Source: Siminovitchia sp047228825 | GTDB taxonomy: Bacteria; Bacillota; Bacilli; Bacillales; Bacillaceae_C | Length of the DNA: 14,683 nucleotides | Assembly: GCF_047228825.1 (NCBI RefSeq) | Contig: NZ_JBFEGN010000084.1 | Coordinates: 1 to 14,683 of the forward strand | Direction: 5' to 3' | In this document: in pieces, positions 6,518-14,061 of the stretch | Position numbering within the stretch: position 1 is the stretch's first letter | Layout of the letters: the number at the start of each line of letters is the position of its first letter | The notes under the pieces: model-generated | The model's database searches: none | The model's input: the letters and a program-made list of their open reading frames with translations, nothing else | What the model was told of the DNA's origin: nothing | Made by a program: the position numbers and the translations under genes

Positions 6518-7905
6518 TAAAGTCCATATTTTTTTAACCTTCTTAGATAGGAAGACTGGGTCAATCCCAAAGATTGGGCTGCCTTTCTCGTAGAAGGATA
6601 TTTCGTCTTCGCTTCTTCTATCAATCTTCTCTCAATTTTTTCCAAGTATTCCGAAAGGCTTTGGTTATTCAGCTTCCGGACGGAATGGTCCATGAATTCC
6701 TCGTATAAAATTTTATCCGGAAGGTCTGAAACCGTGATTATATCTGATTTTGCGGTTACAATCAAACGCTCAATCATATTTTCGAGCTCGCGGATATTTC
6801 CCGGCCAGCTATAGTTTTGAAGGTATTCAAGCACTCCGCCATCCAAAGTCGACTTTTTCATATATTTATCATTAAAAAGGTTTAAATAATGGTATACAAG
6901 CGGCGGGATATCTTCTTTCCGTTCCCGGAGTGCCGGTATTTGGATAGACACGACATTCAGCCGGTAATACAAATCTTCCCGGAACCGTTTCTCCTCGACC
7001 AATTTGTGCAGGTCCTGATTGGTGGCGGCGATAATTCGAATATCGACTTTCTTAACCTCAGTGCCCCCGACGGGAATAAACGATTTGTCCTGGACCAATT
7101 GCAGCAATTTCGGCTGCAGGGACAAGGGCAGTTCAGCGATTTCATCCAAAAATAATGTGCCGCCGTCCGCCTTTTCAACAAGCCCTTTTTTACCGCTTTG
7201 ACTTGCCCCGGTAAAAGCCCCTTTCTTATAGCCGAAAAGCTCCGATTCCAAAAGATTTTCCGGAATGGCCCCACAATTGATTTGGACGAAATTCTTATCT
7301 CTTCTTGTACTGTGTTTGTGGATTTCGCCGGCAATCAAGCTTTTGCCTACGCCGGATTCTCCTGTTAGTAAAATCGTTGCATCAACAGTCGATACACGAT
7401 TTACCAGATCTAGCAGTTCTTCGTTGCTCTTGCTGTTGCCAATGATGAGTTGGCTTGCTTTTTCCCTCTGCTGCTGCTTTTTCATTTCCTGAAGCTCTTG
7501 CCAATATTGCCGCATGAGCGCTTCCGCTTTTTCCAGCTTAAAGGAGTTCTTCACCGTTTCGGTAATATCTTTAACTTGAACGAGAATATATTCGGTATTG
7601 TCTTCTTCGATTTTTACGAGATAGCCGGTCGCCAAAAACTGGCGGTCCTTGGAGGTTTGGACTTTCGTTACGACGACTTCACTGTCTTCCAATATGATTT
7701 TCGTCACGGAAGGGGTGAAAAAACCGTTGTTCTCCAGGTCATTCACATGCCTGCCGATGATCTTGGAGCGGGGTGCACCGATTTGCTTCGTGCTCGTATC
7801 ATTGCACCAAAGCGCAATGCCATTTTTGTCAGCTATGAAAATACCATCATTTAAATGATTGAAAACTTGATGGAAATGCCGATCGTTAAAAAAGTGGTTT
7901 TTCAT
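6517..7905 (-). CDS. Sigma-54-dependent transcriptional activator (PAS, AAA+, TyrR-type HTH)
   Basis: This is a 462-residue cytoplasmic enhancer-binding protein of RocR-like build. The N-terminal PAS sensor spans about 10-118 (LNDGIFIADKNGIALWCN and a closing VQVKDITE). A charged, probably coiled-coil linker (118-150) leads into the AAA+ domain. That domain has Walker A GESGVGKS (182-189), the sigma-54 contact loop GAFTGA (229-234), Walker B GGTLFLDE (248-255), the sensor region AATN (293-296) and WPGNIRELEN (367-376). The C-terminal helix-turn-helix (438-462, STRKAAQSLGLTQSSYLRRLKKYGL-type) resembles that of TyrR. The start is supported by AGGAGGA 8 bases upstream of ATG 7905. It lies between two exact sigma-54 promoters, one divergent (8032) and one downstream (6444), so it is the likely activator of both. 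The PAS ligand is unknown; agmatine or a polyamine derivative is a reasonable guess. Confidence 0.93.
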   Translation of the reverse strand: MKNHFFNDRHFHQVFNHLNDGIFIADKNGIALWCNDTSTKQIGAPRSKIIGRHVNDLENNGFFTPSVTKIILEDSEVVVTKVQTSKDRQFLATGYLVKIEEDNTEYILVQVKDITETVKNSFKLEKAEALMRQYWQELQEMKKQQQREKASQLIIGNSKSNEELLDLVNRVSTVDATILLTGESGVGKSLIAGEIHKHSTRRDKNFVQINCGAIPENLLESELFGYKKGAFTGASQSGKKGLVEKADGGTLFLDEIAELPLSLQPKLLQLVQDKSFIPVGGTEVKKVDIRIIAATNQDLHKLVEEKRFREDLYYRLNVVSIQIPALRERKEDIPPLVYHYLNLFNDKYMKKSTLDGGVLEYLQNYSWPGNIRELENMIERLIVTAKSDIITVSDLPDKILYEEFMDHSVRKLNNQSLSEYLEKIERRLIEEAKTKYPSTRKAAQSLGLTQSSYLRRLKKYGL

Positions 7906-7926
7906 AAAAAGATCCTCCTAATCTAT

Positions 7927-7966
7927 CGAAAACGATTCGATTTCGAATCATTTCTATTCGTTTTCG
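7927..7966. promoter_or_regulatory. Probable upstream activator sequence (enhancer) for the sigma-54 activator
   Basis: CGAAAACGA (7927-7935) and TCGTTTTCG (7958-7966) are perfect 9-bp inverted arms. Between them lies a second perfect palindrome, GATTCGATTTCGAATC (7934-7949). The cluster is about 70-105 bp upstream of the -24 element at 8033, the usual distance for enhancer sites. It also lies just downstream of the predicted start of the activator's own sigma-A promoter, which suggests autorepression. Confidence 0.65.
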
Positions 7967-7976
7967 GTGCAAAATT

Positions 7977-8006
7977 ATTATACATTACTATCCTATTAAA
8001 TGAAAA
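7977..8006 (-). promoter_or_regulatory. Sigma-A promoter of the sigma-54 activator gene
   Basis: On the minus strand TTTTCA (8006-8001) lies 18 bases before a consensus TATAAT (7982-7977). Transcription would begin near 7970, just ahead of the inverted repeats at 7966-7927 and about 65 bases before the start codon. Confidence 0.55.
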
Positions 8007-8031
8007 GGTTTTATTTTAAAGTAATTTAACT

Positions 8032-8049
8032 TTGGCACGCTTCTTGCAT
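8032..8049 (+). promoter_or_regulatory. Sigma-54 (-24/-12) promoter of the amidohydrolase/aminotransferase operon
   Basis: The sequence TTGGCACGCTTCTTGCAT is an exact TGGCAC-N5-TTGCA match, with GG at 8034-8035 and GC at 8046-8047, ten bases apart. The start of transcription would be near 8058, only a few bases before the AGGAGG at 8063 and about 16 bases before the start codon. Confidence 0.92.
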
Positions 8050-8074
8050 TATTATTTAAATGAGGAGGATGCGT

Positions 8075-9313
8075 ATGGAAAAGACATTATTAAAAGTAAA
8101 CAGAGAACGTTTGCTTGAAACGTTAAAAGTAAGCTCTTCCATCGGCTCAACCGGAAATGGCGGGTTAAACCGCCTGGCATTGTCGGAAGCCGATAAAAAC
8201 ATGCGCGATATATTTGTCGACTGGTTAAAAGAGGAAGGTCTTGAGGTCAGAATAGACGATTTCGGTAACATATATGGAAGAAGAAAAGGCAAAAAAGACG
8301 GTCCGTCCGTTGCCATCGGCTCCCACTTGGATACGCAGCCTTGCGGTGGAAAATATGACGGTATTTTGGGTGTTTTATGCGGACTGGAAGTGATCCGCGT
8401 TTTAAATGAAAACAATATCGAAACGGAATACCCTGTGGAAGTTATCAATTTTACCAATGAAGAGGGGGCACGCTTCTCACCTCCAATGCTCGGATCCGGG
8501 GGAATTACCGGAAACTTTGCAAAGGATTTTATTTATGGGATCAAAGATGATGAGGGAATTTCCTTTGAACAGGCTTTAAATGAAATTAACTATATGGGAG
8601 ATATTAAAAACCGTATAACAAACATCAAAAATTTTATTGAACTGCATATTGAGCAGGGCCCTGTTTTACATGAAAAACATAAAACAATTGGTATTGTCCA
8701 GGGTATCCAAGGTAATGACCTATTCACGGTAAAGGTGACTGGAAAGACGAACCATGCAGGTCCGACCCCGATGGAGAATAGGCGCGATGCACTTGTAGCG
8801 GCATCCAAGATGATTGTAAAAGTAAATGAGATTACGAATGAAATCCCCGGTTTAAAAACGACCGTCGGAAAAATGAACGTGAGGCCGAACGTCACAAACG
8901 TTATTCCCAGCGAGGTGGAATTCACAATTGATATCCGCCACGAGGACAATGATCTGCGGTCTCATGCATTCGAAAGATTAAAGGAGCAGCTTAGTGCCAT
9001 TGCGCTGATGAGCGAAGTGGAATTGACGATCACAACCGATTGGAATTCAGAGACGACCTTATTTGCGCCGGCCGTTAAGGATGCCATCAAAAAGGCGGCG
9101 GACGAATTTGGATATTCATCGATGGAATTGTTCAGCGGCCCGGGCCATGATGCCAAATATATGGCAGGCGTGGCAGATACGGGCATGATTTTTGTTCCAA
9201 GCATTGACGGAATCAGCCACAACGAACAGGAATTGACGTTGGATGATGACATTGAAAAAGGGGCGAACGTCCTTTTGTATGTGGTACAAAAGCTGGCTGA
9301 GGCCAAGCTATAA
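8075..9313 (+). CDS. M20-family Zn-dependent N-carbamoyl amidohydrolase (N-carbamoylase / allantoate amidohydrolase type)
   Basis: This 412-residue cytoplasmic metallo-amidohydrolase splits N-carbamoyl groups to an amine, CO2 and ammonia. Metal-ligand motifs are GSHLDT (His84), GGKYDG (Asp95), NEEGARF (Glu129/Glu130), ELHIEQGP (His191) and SHNEQE (His382). The dimerisation/lid motif GKTNHAGPTPM (223-233) and FSGPGHDAKYMA are also present. RPNVTNVIP (Asn275) and DIRH (Arg288) are retained; in characterised L-N-carbamoylases equivalent residues hold the substrate carboxylate, which argues for an N-carbamoyl amino acid substrate. Its neighbours (agmatine deiminase, SpuC-like aminotransferase, PuuP-like importer) instead suggest N-carbamoylputrescine. 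Beta-ureidopropionate is a third option. ATG 8075 is chosen because AGGAGG (8063-8068) ends 6 bases upstream; ATGs at 8060 and 8069 overlap or abut that site. It is the first gene of the sigma-54 operon, 30 bases before the aminotransferase. Confidence 0.88.
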   Translation: MEKTLLKVNRERLLETLKVSSSIGSTGNGGLNRLALSEADKNMRDIFVDWLKEEGLEVRIDDFGNIYGRRKGKKDGPSVAIGSHLDTQPCGGKYDGILGVLCGLEVIRVLNENNIETEYPVEVINFTNEEGARFSPPMLGSGGITGNFAKDFIYGIKDDEGISFEQALNEINYMGDIKNRITNIKNFIELHIEQGPVLHEKHKTIGIVQGIQGNDLFTVKVTGKTNHAGPTPMENRRDALVAASKMIVKVNEITNEIPGLKTTVGKMNVRPNVTNVIPSEVEFTIDIRHEDNDLRSHAFERLKEQLSAIALMSEVELTITTDWNSETTLFAPAVKDAIKKAADEFGYSSMELFSGPGHDAKYMAGVADTGMIFVPSIDGISHNEQELTLDDDIEKGANVLLYVVQKLAEAKL

Positions 9314-9343
9314 AAAAAATCTTAAATATAAGGAGAGATTTTG

Positions 9344-10711
9344 ATGAGCAACGAAAAATTGTTTAACGAACTATCTGCACTTGATAAAAAGCATATTATT
9401 CATCCGTCTACCAATCCAAAGCTTCATTCTGAAATCGGACCGAAATTAATTTTTGAAAGCGGAGAAGGCATCTATTTAAAAGACTTGAAAGGCAAAACAT
9501 ACATTGACGGCGTATCCATGCTTTGGAACGTGAATGTGGGCCATGGTGTGAAAGAATTGGCTGAAGCTGCTTATGAACAAATGGAAAAAGCGGCTTACAC
9601 AACCACTTTCTATGGCTATTCGAATGAAGCGTCCGTTCGTTTGGCTGAAAAAATTGCCAAAGTCACACCTGGTGACTTGAACGCGATTTTCTATACATCC
9701 GGCGGATCTGAATCAAACGATACGGCTTTTAAATTGTCCAGATCATACTGGGATATTAAAGGCAAAAAAGACAAGAAACTCATTATTTCTTTAAGAAGAG
9801 GCTATCACGGGGTTACCATTGCAACCCAAAGAGCAACTGGAATCGACGCTTACCGTGAATTCTCCGGATCAGGGGACCCTAATATCGTAAACGCGAAACC
9901 TCATTTGACCGAATGTGAGCTTGGCGACAAGAGCCATCCGGAATACGAAGGCTCTATCAGAAGCATCATTGAAAAAGAAGGTGCTGATAAAGTTGCGGCT
10001 GTCATCGTAGAACCAGTCCAGGGTGCCGGCGGGGTACACGTTCCTCCAGAAGGTTATCTGAAAGCAGTCCGTGCACTTTGTGATGAGTTTAACATCCACA
10101 TGATTGCCGACGAAATCATTTGCGGATTCGGAAGAACCGGAAAAATGTTCGGCGTAGATCATTGGGATGTAATTCCTGATTTCATTTGTGCGGCAAAAGG
10201 GATGACAAGCGGATACGTACAGCTTGGCGGCGTCATCATGAGAGAAGAAATCAGAGACACATTCTTCACATACGATGGTATGCTTCCACACGGATTTACG
10301 TACAGCGGACATCCAACAGCTTGTGCTGTCGGTTTGAAAAACCTCGAAATCCTTGAGCGCGACGGCTTGATTGAAAATGCAGCTGCCATGGGAGAAGAGC
10401 TCCAAAAAGGTTTGAATTACTTGGAAGACAAATATGCTTTTGTTGGAAATACAAGAGGCAGAGGCCTTCTTGCCGGATTCGATTTGATGGAAGATCCGGA
10501 AGCAGGCAAGCCATTTGACGGATCTATCAAAGCAGCTGCAACAGTTGTTGAAGAGTCCTATAAGCGTGAATTGTTAATCAGGCCATTTGATTTCACTCCT
10601 GGAATGAACATCGTAGCAATCGCTCCTCCGCTCGTCGTGCAAAAAGACGAAGTGGAAAAAATCATCGCAATCGTTGACGACGCGTTGGGAGCATTTGCGA
10701 AGACGATATAA
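9344..10711 (+). CDS. SpuC-like class III aminotransferase (putrescine/omega-amino acid:pyruvate)
   Basis: This 455-residue PLP enzyme probably transfers the terminal amine of putrescine, or of an omega-amino acid such as beta-alanine, to pyruvate, giving an aldehyde and alanine. Motifs are LWNVNVGHG (60-68), SGGSES (119-124), RGYHG (152-156), VEPVQGAGG (222-230), IADEIICGFGRTG with Asp256, CAAKGMTSGYVQLGG with Schiff-base Lys285, and HGFTYSGHPTA (316-326). The last three blocks read closely like Pseudomonas SpuC, the putrescine-pyruvate aminotransferase. ATG 9344 follows AGGAGAGA (9331-9338); a TTG at 9341 in frame is less likely. It is in an operon with the amidohydrolase, 30 bases upstream. 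Downstream, a repeat and terminator separate it from the aldehyde dehydrogenase that would act on its product. Family is certain; the exact amine donor is inferred from similarity and neighbours. Confidence 0.88.
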   Translation: MSNEKLFNELSALDKKHIIHPSTNPKLHSEIGPKLIFESGEGIYLKDLKGKTYIDGVSMLWNVNVGHGVKELAEAAYEQMEKAAYTTTFYGYSNEASVRLAEKIAKVTPGDLNAIFYTSGGSESNDTAFKLSRSYWDIKGKKDKKLIISLRRGYHGVTIATQRATGIDAYREFSGSGDPNIVNAKPHLTECELGDKSHPEYEGSIRSIIEKEGADKVAAVIVEPVQGAGGVHVPPEGYLKAVRALCDEFNIHMIADEIICGFGRTGKMFGVDHWDVIPDFICAAKGMTSGYVQLGGVIMREEIRDTFFTYDGMLPHGFTYSGHPTACAVGLKNLEILERDGLIENAAAMGEELQKGLNYLEDKYAFVGNTRGRGLLAGFDLMEDPEAGKPFDGSIKAAATVVEESYKRELLIRPFDFTPGMNIVAIAPPLVVQKDEVEKIIAIVDDALGAFAKTI

Positions 10712-11012
10712 GAAGAAAAGCAGAGGGCGACGTTTAGCGACGTACAGACTGGAGTGCCTTCGACGAGATAAAGGAAACACGGCGACGAAGGAGCCGATGT
10801 TGACTTATCGTAGGAAAGCTACTACTCGAGATGGCCTCGTGTGATGCTTCCTCGAGTTGGCGCCGTGCAGCTTTGCGACGAGGGGAGCATATACTTCCTC
10901 GAGTAAGCTGCGCCGCAGGAGCACATTAGGCGCGAAGTCTGCTAGTCGCTGGAGCCCGCAGCTAGACAAGAAGAAAAGCGAAGGCTCTTGTTCAGTAGAG
11001 GCCAGATTGAGA
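10711..11012. repeat. Composite intergenic repeat inside the catabolic gene cluster
   Basis: The 10711-11068 gap holds no credible gene. AGAAGAAAAGC occurs at 10711-10721 and again at 10969-10979, bracketing a GC-richer unit of about 258 bp. The first part (CGACGT.CAGACTGGAG...CGACG) matches the short copy at 6463-6517, and the part after the second AGAAGAAAAGC also matches that copy. Internally CTTCCTCGAG is repeated at 10847-10856 and 10894-10903, and another CTCGAG lies at 10825-10830. No transposase, terminal inverted repeat or target duplication is evident, so this is a dispersed non-coding repeat rather than an insertion sequence. Base composition differs visibly from the flanking genes. 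Confidence 0.65.
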
Positions 11013-11017
11013 AATAG

Positions 11018-11047
11018 CTGGCTGAGTTTCTCAGCCAGTCAACTTTT
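11018..11047 (+). terminator. Rho-independent terminator between aminotransferase and aldehyde dehydrogenase genes
   Basis: CTGGCTGAG (11018-11026) and CTCAGCCAG (11030-11038) pair perfectly over 9 bp with a TTT loop. TCAAC and then a run of T residues follow to about 11049. It lies at the end of the repeat and only 20 bases before the dehydrogenase start, so it should stop much of the transcript from the sigma-54 promoter at 8032. Confidence 0.75.
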
Positions 11048-11068
11048 TTAACGTAAGGGGATGTAATG

Positions 11069-12550
11069 ATGACAACGAGTGAAACTTTGACCCTTCATCC
11101 GAAAGTAACCGAGTTTTTAAACGGTCCAAGAAAATTATTCATAGATGGCGGCTGGCATGAATCAGTAGACGGCCAAACGTTTGAAACGATCAACCCGGCA
11201 ACTGGGGAAGTATTGGCACATGTGTATGAAGCACGTGAAAAAGATATTGATAAGGCAGTGGAAGCTGCTTCCCAAGCGTTTGAAGAAGGGCCTTGGTCCA
11301 GAATCAGTGCAGCTGATCGTGCCAAGTTAATGCATAAATTGGCTGATTTAATGGAAAGAGATTTTGAGGTTCTTGCTCAGTTGGACACGCTGGACAACGG
11401 TAAACCGATCCAGGAAATGAGAAATGCCGATTTGCCTGGAGCCATTGATCAGCTCCGGTATTTTGCTGGATGGACGACAAAAATGACTGGCCAAACCATT
11501 CCGGTTTCCAATTCATTTTTTAACTATACTCGCCACGAGCCTGTTGGTGTGGTCGGCCAAATCATTCCTTGGAACTTTCCGATTATGATGGCGCTATGGA
11601 AAATTGCACCGGCGCTTGCCACAGGCTGCACCATCATTTTAAAACCGGCGGAACAAACGCCTCTTTCTGCTTTGTATTTGGGCAAGCTGATTGAAGAGGC
11701 CGGTTTCCCGGATGGAGTTATAAACATTGTTCCCGGGTTTGGGAAATCAGCAGGTGATGCACTTGTTAAACATCCGAAGGTCAATAAAATTGCATTCACC
11801 GGTTCTACACCTGTCGGAAAATCCATCATGAAAACGGCAGCGGATACGATGAAACGTGTAACGCTGGAGCTCGGCGGTAAATCACCGAACATCATTTTGC
11901 CTGATGCCGATCTTGATAAAGCGATTCCTGGGGTATTCAACGGAATTATGGCCAACCAAGGGGAAGTATGCTGCGCAGGATCAAGGGCGTATATTCCTGA
12001 GCAAATGTATGATGAGGTAATGGAAAGGCTTGCCGATTATGCGAAAAATGTCAAATTAGGTAATGGTTTGTCGGAAGATACGCAAATGGGGCCGCTCGTT
12101 TCCGCAAGACAGCAAGACATCGTCACTTCCTACATCCAAAAAGGTATTGAGGAAGGCGCAAAACTCTTGGCTGGCGGTGAAAAATTGGACAAAGGATATT
12201 TTGTCCAGCCAACTGTCTTTGCAGCGGAGGATAACATGACCATTGCGAGGGAAGAAATTTTCGGCCCTGTCGTCGCTGCAATGAAATATAAAACGATCGA
12301 CGAAGTCATTGAACGTGCGAACAACAGCCCGTTCGGCCTTGGTGCAGGCGTGTGGACAGAAAACCTGAAAAATGCCCACGTTGTTGCCAGTAAACTAAAA
12401 GCTGGTTCTGTATGGGTCAACTGCTACAATCTCACAAATGCGGCGATGCCGTTTGGAGGTTATAAGCAGTCCGGCGTCGGGCGTGAAATGGGCTCTTATG
12501 CCTTGGAAAATTACACAGAAGTTAAAAGTGTTTGGGTCAATTTGGATTAA
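11069..12550 (+). CDS. NAD(P)-dependent aldehyde dehydrogenase, DhaS/PuuC type
   Basis: This 493-residue cytoplasmic enzyme oxidises an aldehyde to an acid. It is very like Bacillus subtilis DhaS along its length, for example NYTRHEPVGVVGQIIPWNFP and a shared ending NYTEVKSVWVNL. Key residues are Asn168 in PWNFP, Lys191 in LKPAEQTP, the cofactor loop GSTPVG (245-250), general base Glu267 in ELGGKSPN, nucleophile Cys301 in GEVCCAGSR, and EEIFGP (395-400). Given the aminotransferase before it and the putrescine importer after it, 4-aminobutanal is a likely substrate, giving 4-aminobutyrate; malonate or succinate semialdehyde are alternatives. Two adjacent ATGs (11066, 11069) are possible; 11069 is 8 bases from AAGGGG and is preferred. 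The gene sits immediately behind a terminator, with no sigma-54 box of its own. Confidence 0.92.
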   Translation: MTTSETLTLHPKVTEFLNGPRKLFIDGGWHESVDGQTFETINPATGEVLAHVYEAREKDIDKAVEAASQAFEEGPWSRISAADRAKLMHKLADLMERDFEVLAQLDTLDNGKPIQEMRNADLPGAIDQLRYFAGWTTKMTGQTIPVSNSFFNYTRHEPVGVVGQIIPWNFPIMMALWKIAPALATGCTIILKPAEQTPLSALYLGKLIEEAGFPDGVINIVPGFGKSAGDALVKHPKVNKIAFTGSTPVGKSIMKTAADTMKRVTLELGGKSPNIILPDADLDKAIPGVFNGIMANQGEVCCAGSRAYIPEQMYDEVMERLADYAKNVKLGNGLSEDTQMGPLVSARQQDIVTSYIQKGIEEGAKLLAGGEKLDKGYFVQPTVFAAEDNMTIAREEIFGPVVAAMKYKTIDEVIERANNSPFGLGAGVWTENLKNAHVVASKLKAGSVWVNCYNLTNAAMPFGGYKQSGVGREMGSYALENYTEVKSVWVNLD

Positions 12551-12557
12551 CCGGGAG

Positions 12558-12580
12558 CCGGCCTGTCATTGCCAGGCCGG
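12558..12580 (+). other. Stable hairpin without T-tract between dehydrogenase and permease genes
   Basis: CCGGCCTG (12558-12565) and CAGGCCGG (12573-12580) pair perfectly over 8 bp with a 7-base loop. The bases that follow (ATTCCGCATAAAAA) have no T run, so this is not a standard terminator. It could protect or trim the upstream message and so lower permease expression relative to the dehydrogenase. The rest of the 123-base gap shows no clear promoter. Confidence 0.6.
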
Positions 12581-12673
12581 ATTCCGCATAAAAACCAGGG
12601 AATTGGCCGCATCATGAAAACGCATTCATTATGTTGTCATTTCTCCATTTAAACTTGAGAGGTATGATTTTTT

Positions 12674-14011
12674 ATGGGAGAAACCAATCAAATTGAAAGA
12701 AAATTAAAGTTAATACACGTTGTTGCCATTGGTCTAGCCTACATGTCTCCTATGGCAGTGTTTGATACATTTGGCATCGCGTCGGATGTGTCGTCCGGAC
12801 ATGTGCCGGCTGCCTATATTGTTGTTTTTATTGCCATCCTGTTTACTGCGCTGAGTTACGGAAAGCTCGTCAGGCAATTTCCCAATGCGGGGTCGGTCTA
12901 TACGTATACGAGAAATATTATCAATCCTTACTTGGGTGTCATCGTCGGCTGGGTCACCTTTATAGCTTATATTGCACTGCCAATGATCAATGCTTTGCTT
13001 GCTGATATTTATCTGTCGGCAGGATTTCCCGAAATGCCTGGTTGGGCCTGGATTGTGGGCCTGATTGCGATCATCAGCTTCCTGAACATTTTTGGCGTAA
13101 AAATTGCTGCATCTGTTAACATGCTGCTTGTTATATTTCAAGCGTTGGTTGGAGTCATTTTTACTTATCTTACCATTCGTTCAATCGCCAAGGGACCTGA
13201 GAGCTTTATTACGATTGGAGAGCTTTTCCCTTCCGGAGACGAGTTTTCGGGCCTATTTGGAGCAGCGGCCTTGCTGGCTTTGTCGTTTATTGGATTTGAT
13301 GCGATTACAACGCTATCGGAAGATACAATAAACCCGAAAAAAACCATACCTAAAGCGATTCTTCTTGTGGCAGGAATTGGCGGCGTTTTCTTTTTCGGTG
13401 TTACTTATTTTATGCAGTCTCTGTTTCCTGACGTTTCCATTTTTAACGATATTGAAGGAGCCTCTCCGGAAATTGCCGTGATGATCGGCGGCAACCTATT
13501 CTTGTCCTTTTTCCTTGCAGGAGCGTTGTTTTCGGTGTTTGCGTCGGGTTTGGCGGCACAGCTCAGCGCCTCAAGGCTTCTATATGCCATGGGAAGGGAC
13601 GGAGTGCTTCCGAAGCGTTTCTTTGGATACCTGCATCCGAAATATAACTCTCCCGTAGCCAACATCCTGCTTATCGGAGTTTTATCACTCTCGGCTATTT
13701 TTCTCAGCCTGGAAGCGGCAACTTCTCTTATCAATGTAGGGGCATTCACTGCTTTTTCATTTGTGAATCTTTGTGTCATCATCAACTTCATTAGACATCA
13801 GGGACCTCGTTCATTTGGTTTGGCTGTAAGCAGCCTTCTGTTTCCATTAATCGGTTTGGCATTTGTCGTTTATTTATGGATCAACCTTGATGTCTTTTCA
13901 ATTATAGCAGGCATTATCTGGGCGTTGCTGGGCACAATTTACCTGGCCTTTACAACCAATTTCTTCAAAAAAGAGCCGCCGCAAATTGCTTTTGATGAAT
14001 TGGAGGCTTAA
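12674..14011 (+). CDS. PuuP-like putrescine importer, APC superfamily permease
   Basis: This integral membrane transporter has 445 residues with about 12 hydrophobic segments. It reads closely like Escherichia coli PuuP: GLAYMSPMAVFDTFGI, SGHVPAAYI, LFTALSYGKLVRQFPNAGS, GFDAITTLSEDT, SRLLYAMGRDGVLPKR and the final VYLWINLDVFSIIAGIIWALLG all have direct counterparts there. PuuP is a proton-driven putrescine importer, so putrescine is the most probable substrate, with other diamines or agmatine possible. The start at ATG 12674 has only a modest ribosome site, GAGAGG, 11 bases upstream. It is the last gene of the cluster and is followed by a strong terminator. Import would feed the aminotransferase and aldehyde dehydrogenase upstream. 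Confidence 0.9.
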   Translation: MGETNQIERKLKLIHVVAIGLAYMSPMAVFDTFGIASDVSSGHVPAAYIVVFIAILFTALSYGKLVRQFPNAGSVYTYTRNIINPYLGVIVGWVTFIAYIALPMINALLADIYLSAGFPEMPGWAWIVGLIAIISFLNIFGVKIAASVNMLLVIFQALVGVIFTYLTIRSIAKGPESFITIGELFPSGDEFSGLFGAAALLALSFIGFDAITTLSEDTINPKKTIPKAILLVAGIGGVFFFGVTYFMQSLFPDVSIFNDIEGASPEIAVMIGGNLFLSFFLAGALFSVFASGLAAQLSASRLLYAMGRDGVLPKRFFGYLHPKYNSPVANILLIGVLSLSAIFLSLEAATSLINVGAFTAFSFVNLCVIINFIRHQGPRSFGLAVSSLLFPLIGLAFVVYLWINLDVFSIIAGIIWALLGTIYLAFTTNFFKKEPPQIAFDELEA

Positions 14012-14020
14012 ACACCTTAC

Positions 14021-14061
14021 TGATGGACAGGGATCGTTTGCATCCCTGGTCATCATTTTTT
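14021..14061 (+). terminator. Rho-independent terminator after the permease gene
   Basis: TGATG (14021-14025) pairs with CATCA (14051-14055), and CAGGGAT (14028-14034) pairs with ATCCCTG (14042-14048). The two stems are separated by a small internal mismatch. Six T residues follow at 14056-14061. It ends the polyamine gene cluster. Confidence 0.9.

Noticed and set aside
10711..11012. Possibility of an insertion sequence or CRISPR array in the repeat region
   Set aside because: There is no transposase, terminal inverted repeat or target-site duplication, and no regularly spaced repeat/spacer pattern.
10857..11051. 64-codon open frame inside the intergenic repeat on the plus strand
   Set aside because: It lies wholly in repeat and terminator sequence, has no ribosome binding site, and its peptide is low-information and matches no family.
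12609..12626. TTGGCCGCATCATGAA upstream of the permease as a sigma-54 box
   Set aside because: It lacks the TGGCAC core and the TTGC at the proper spacing.
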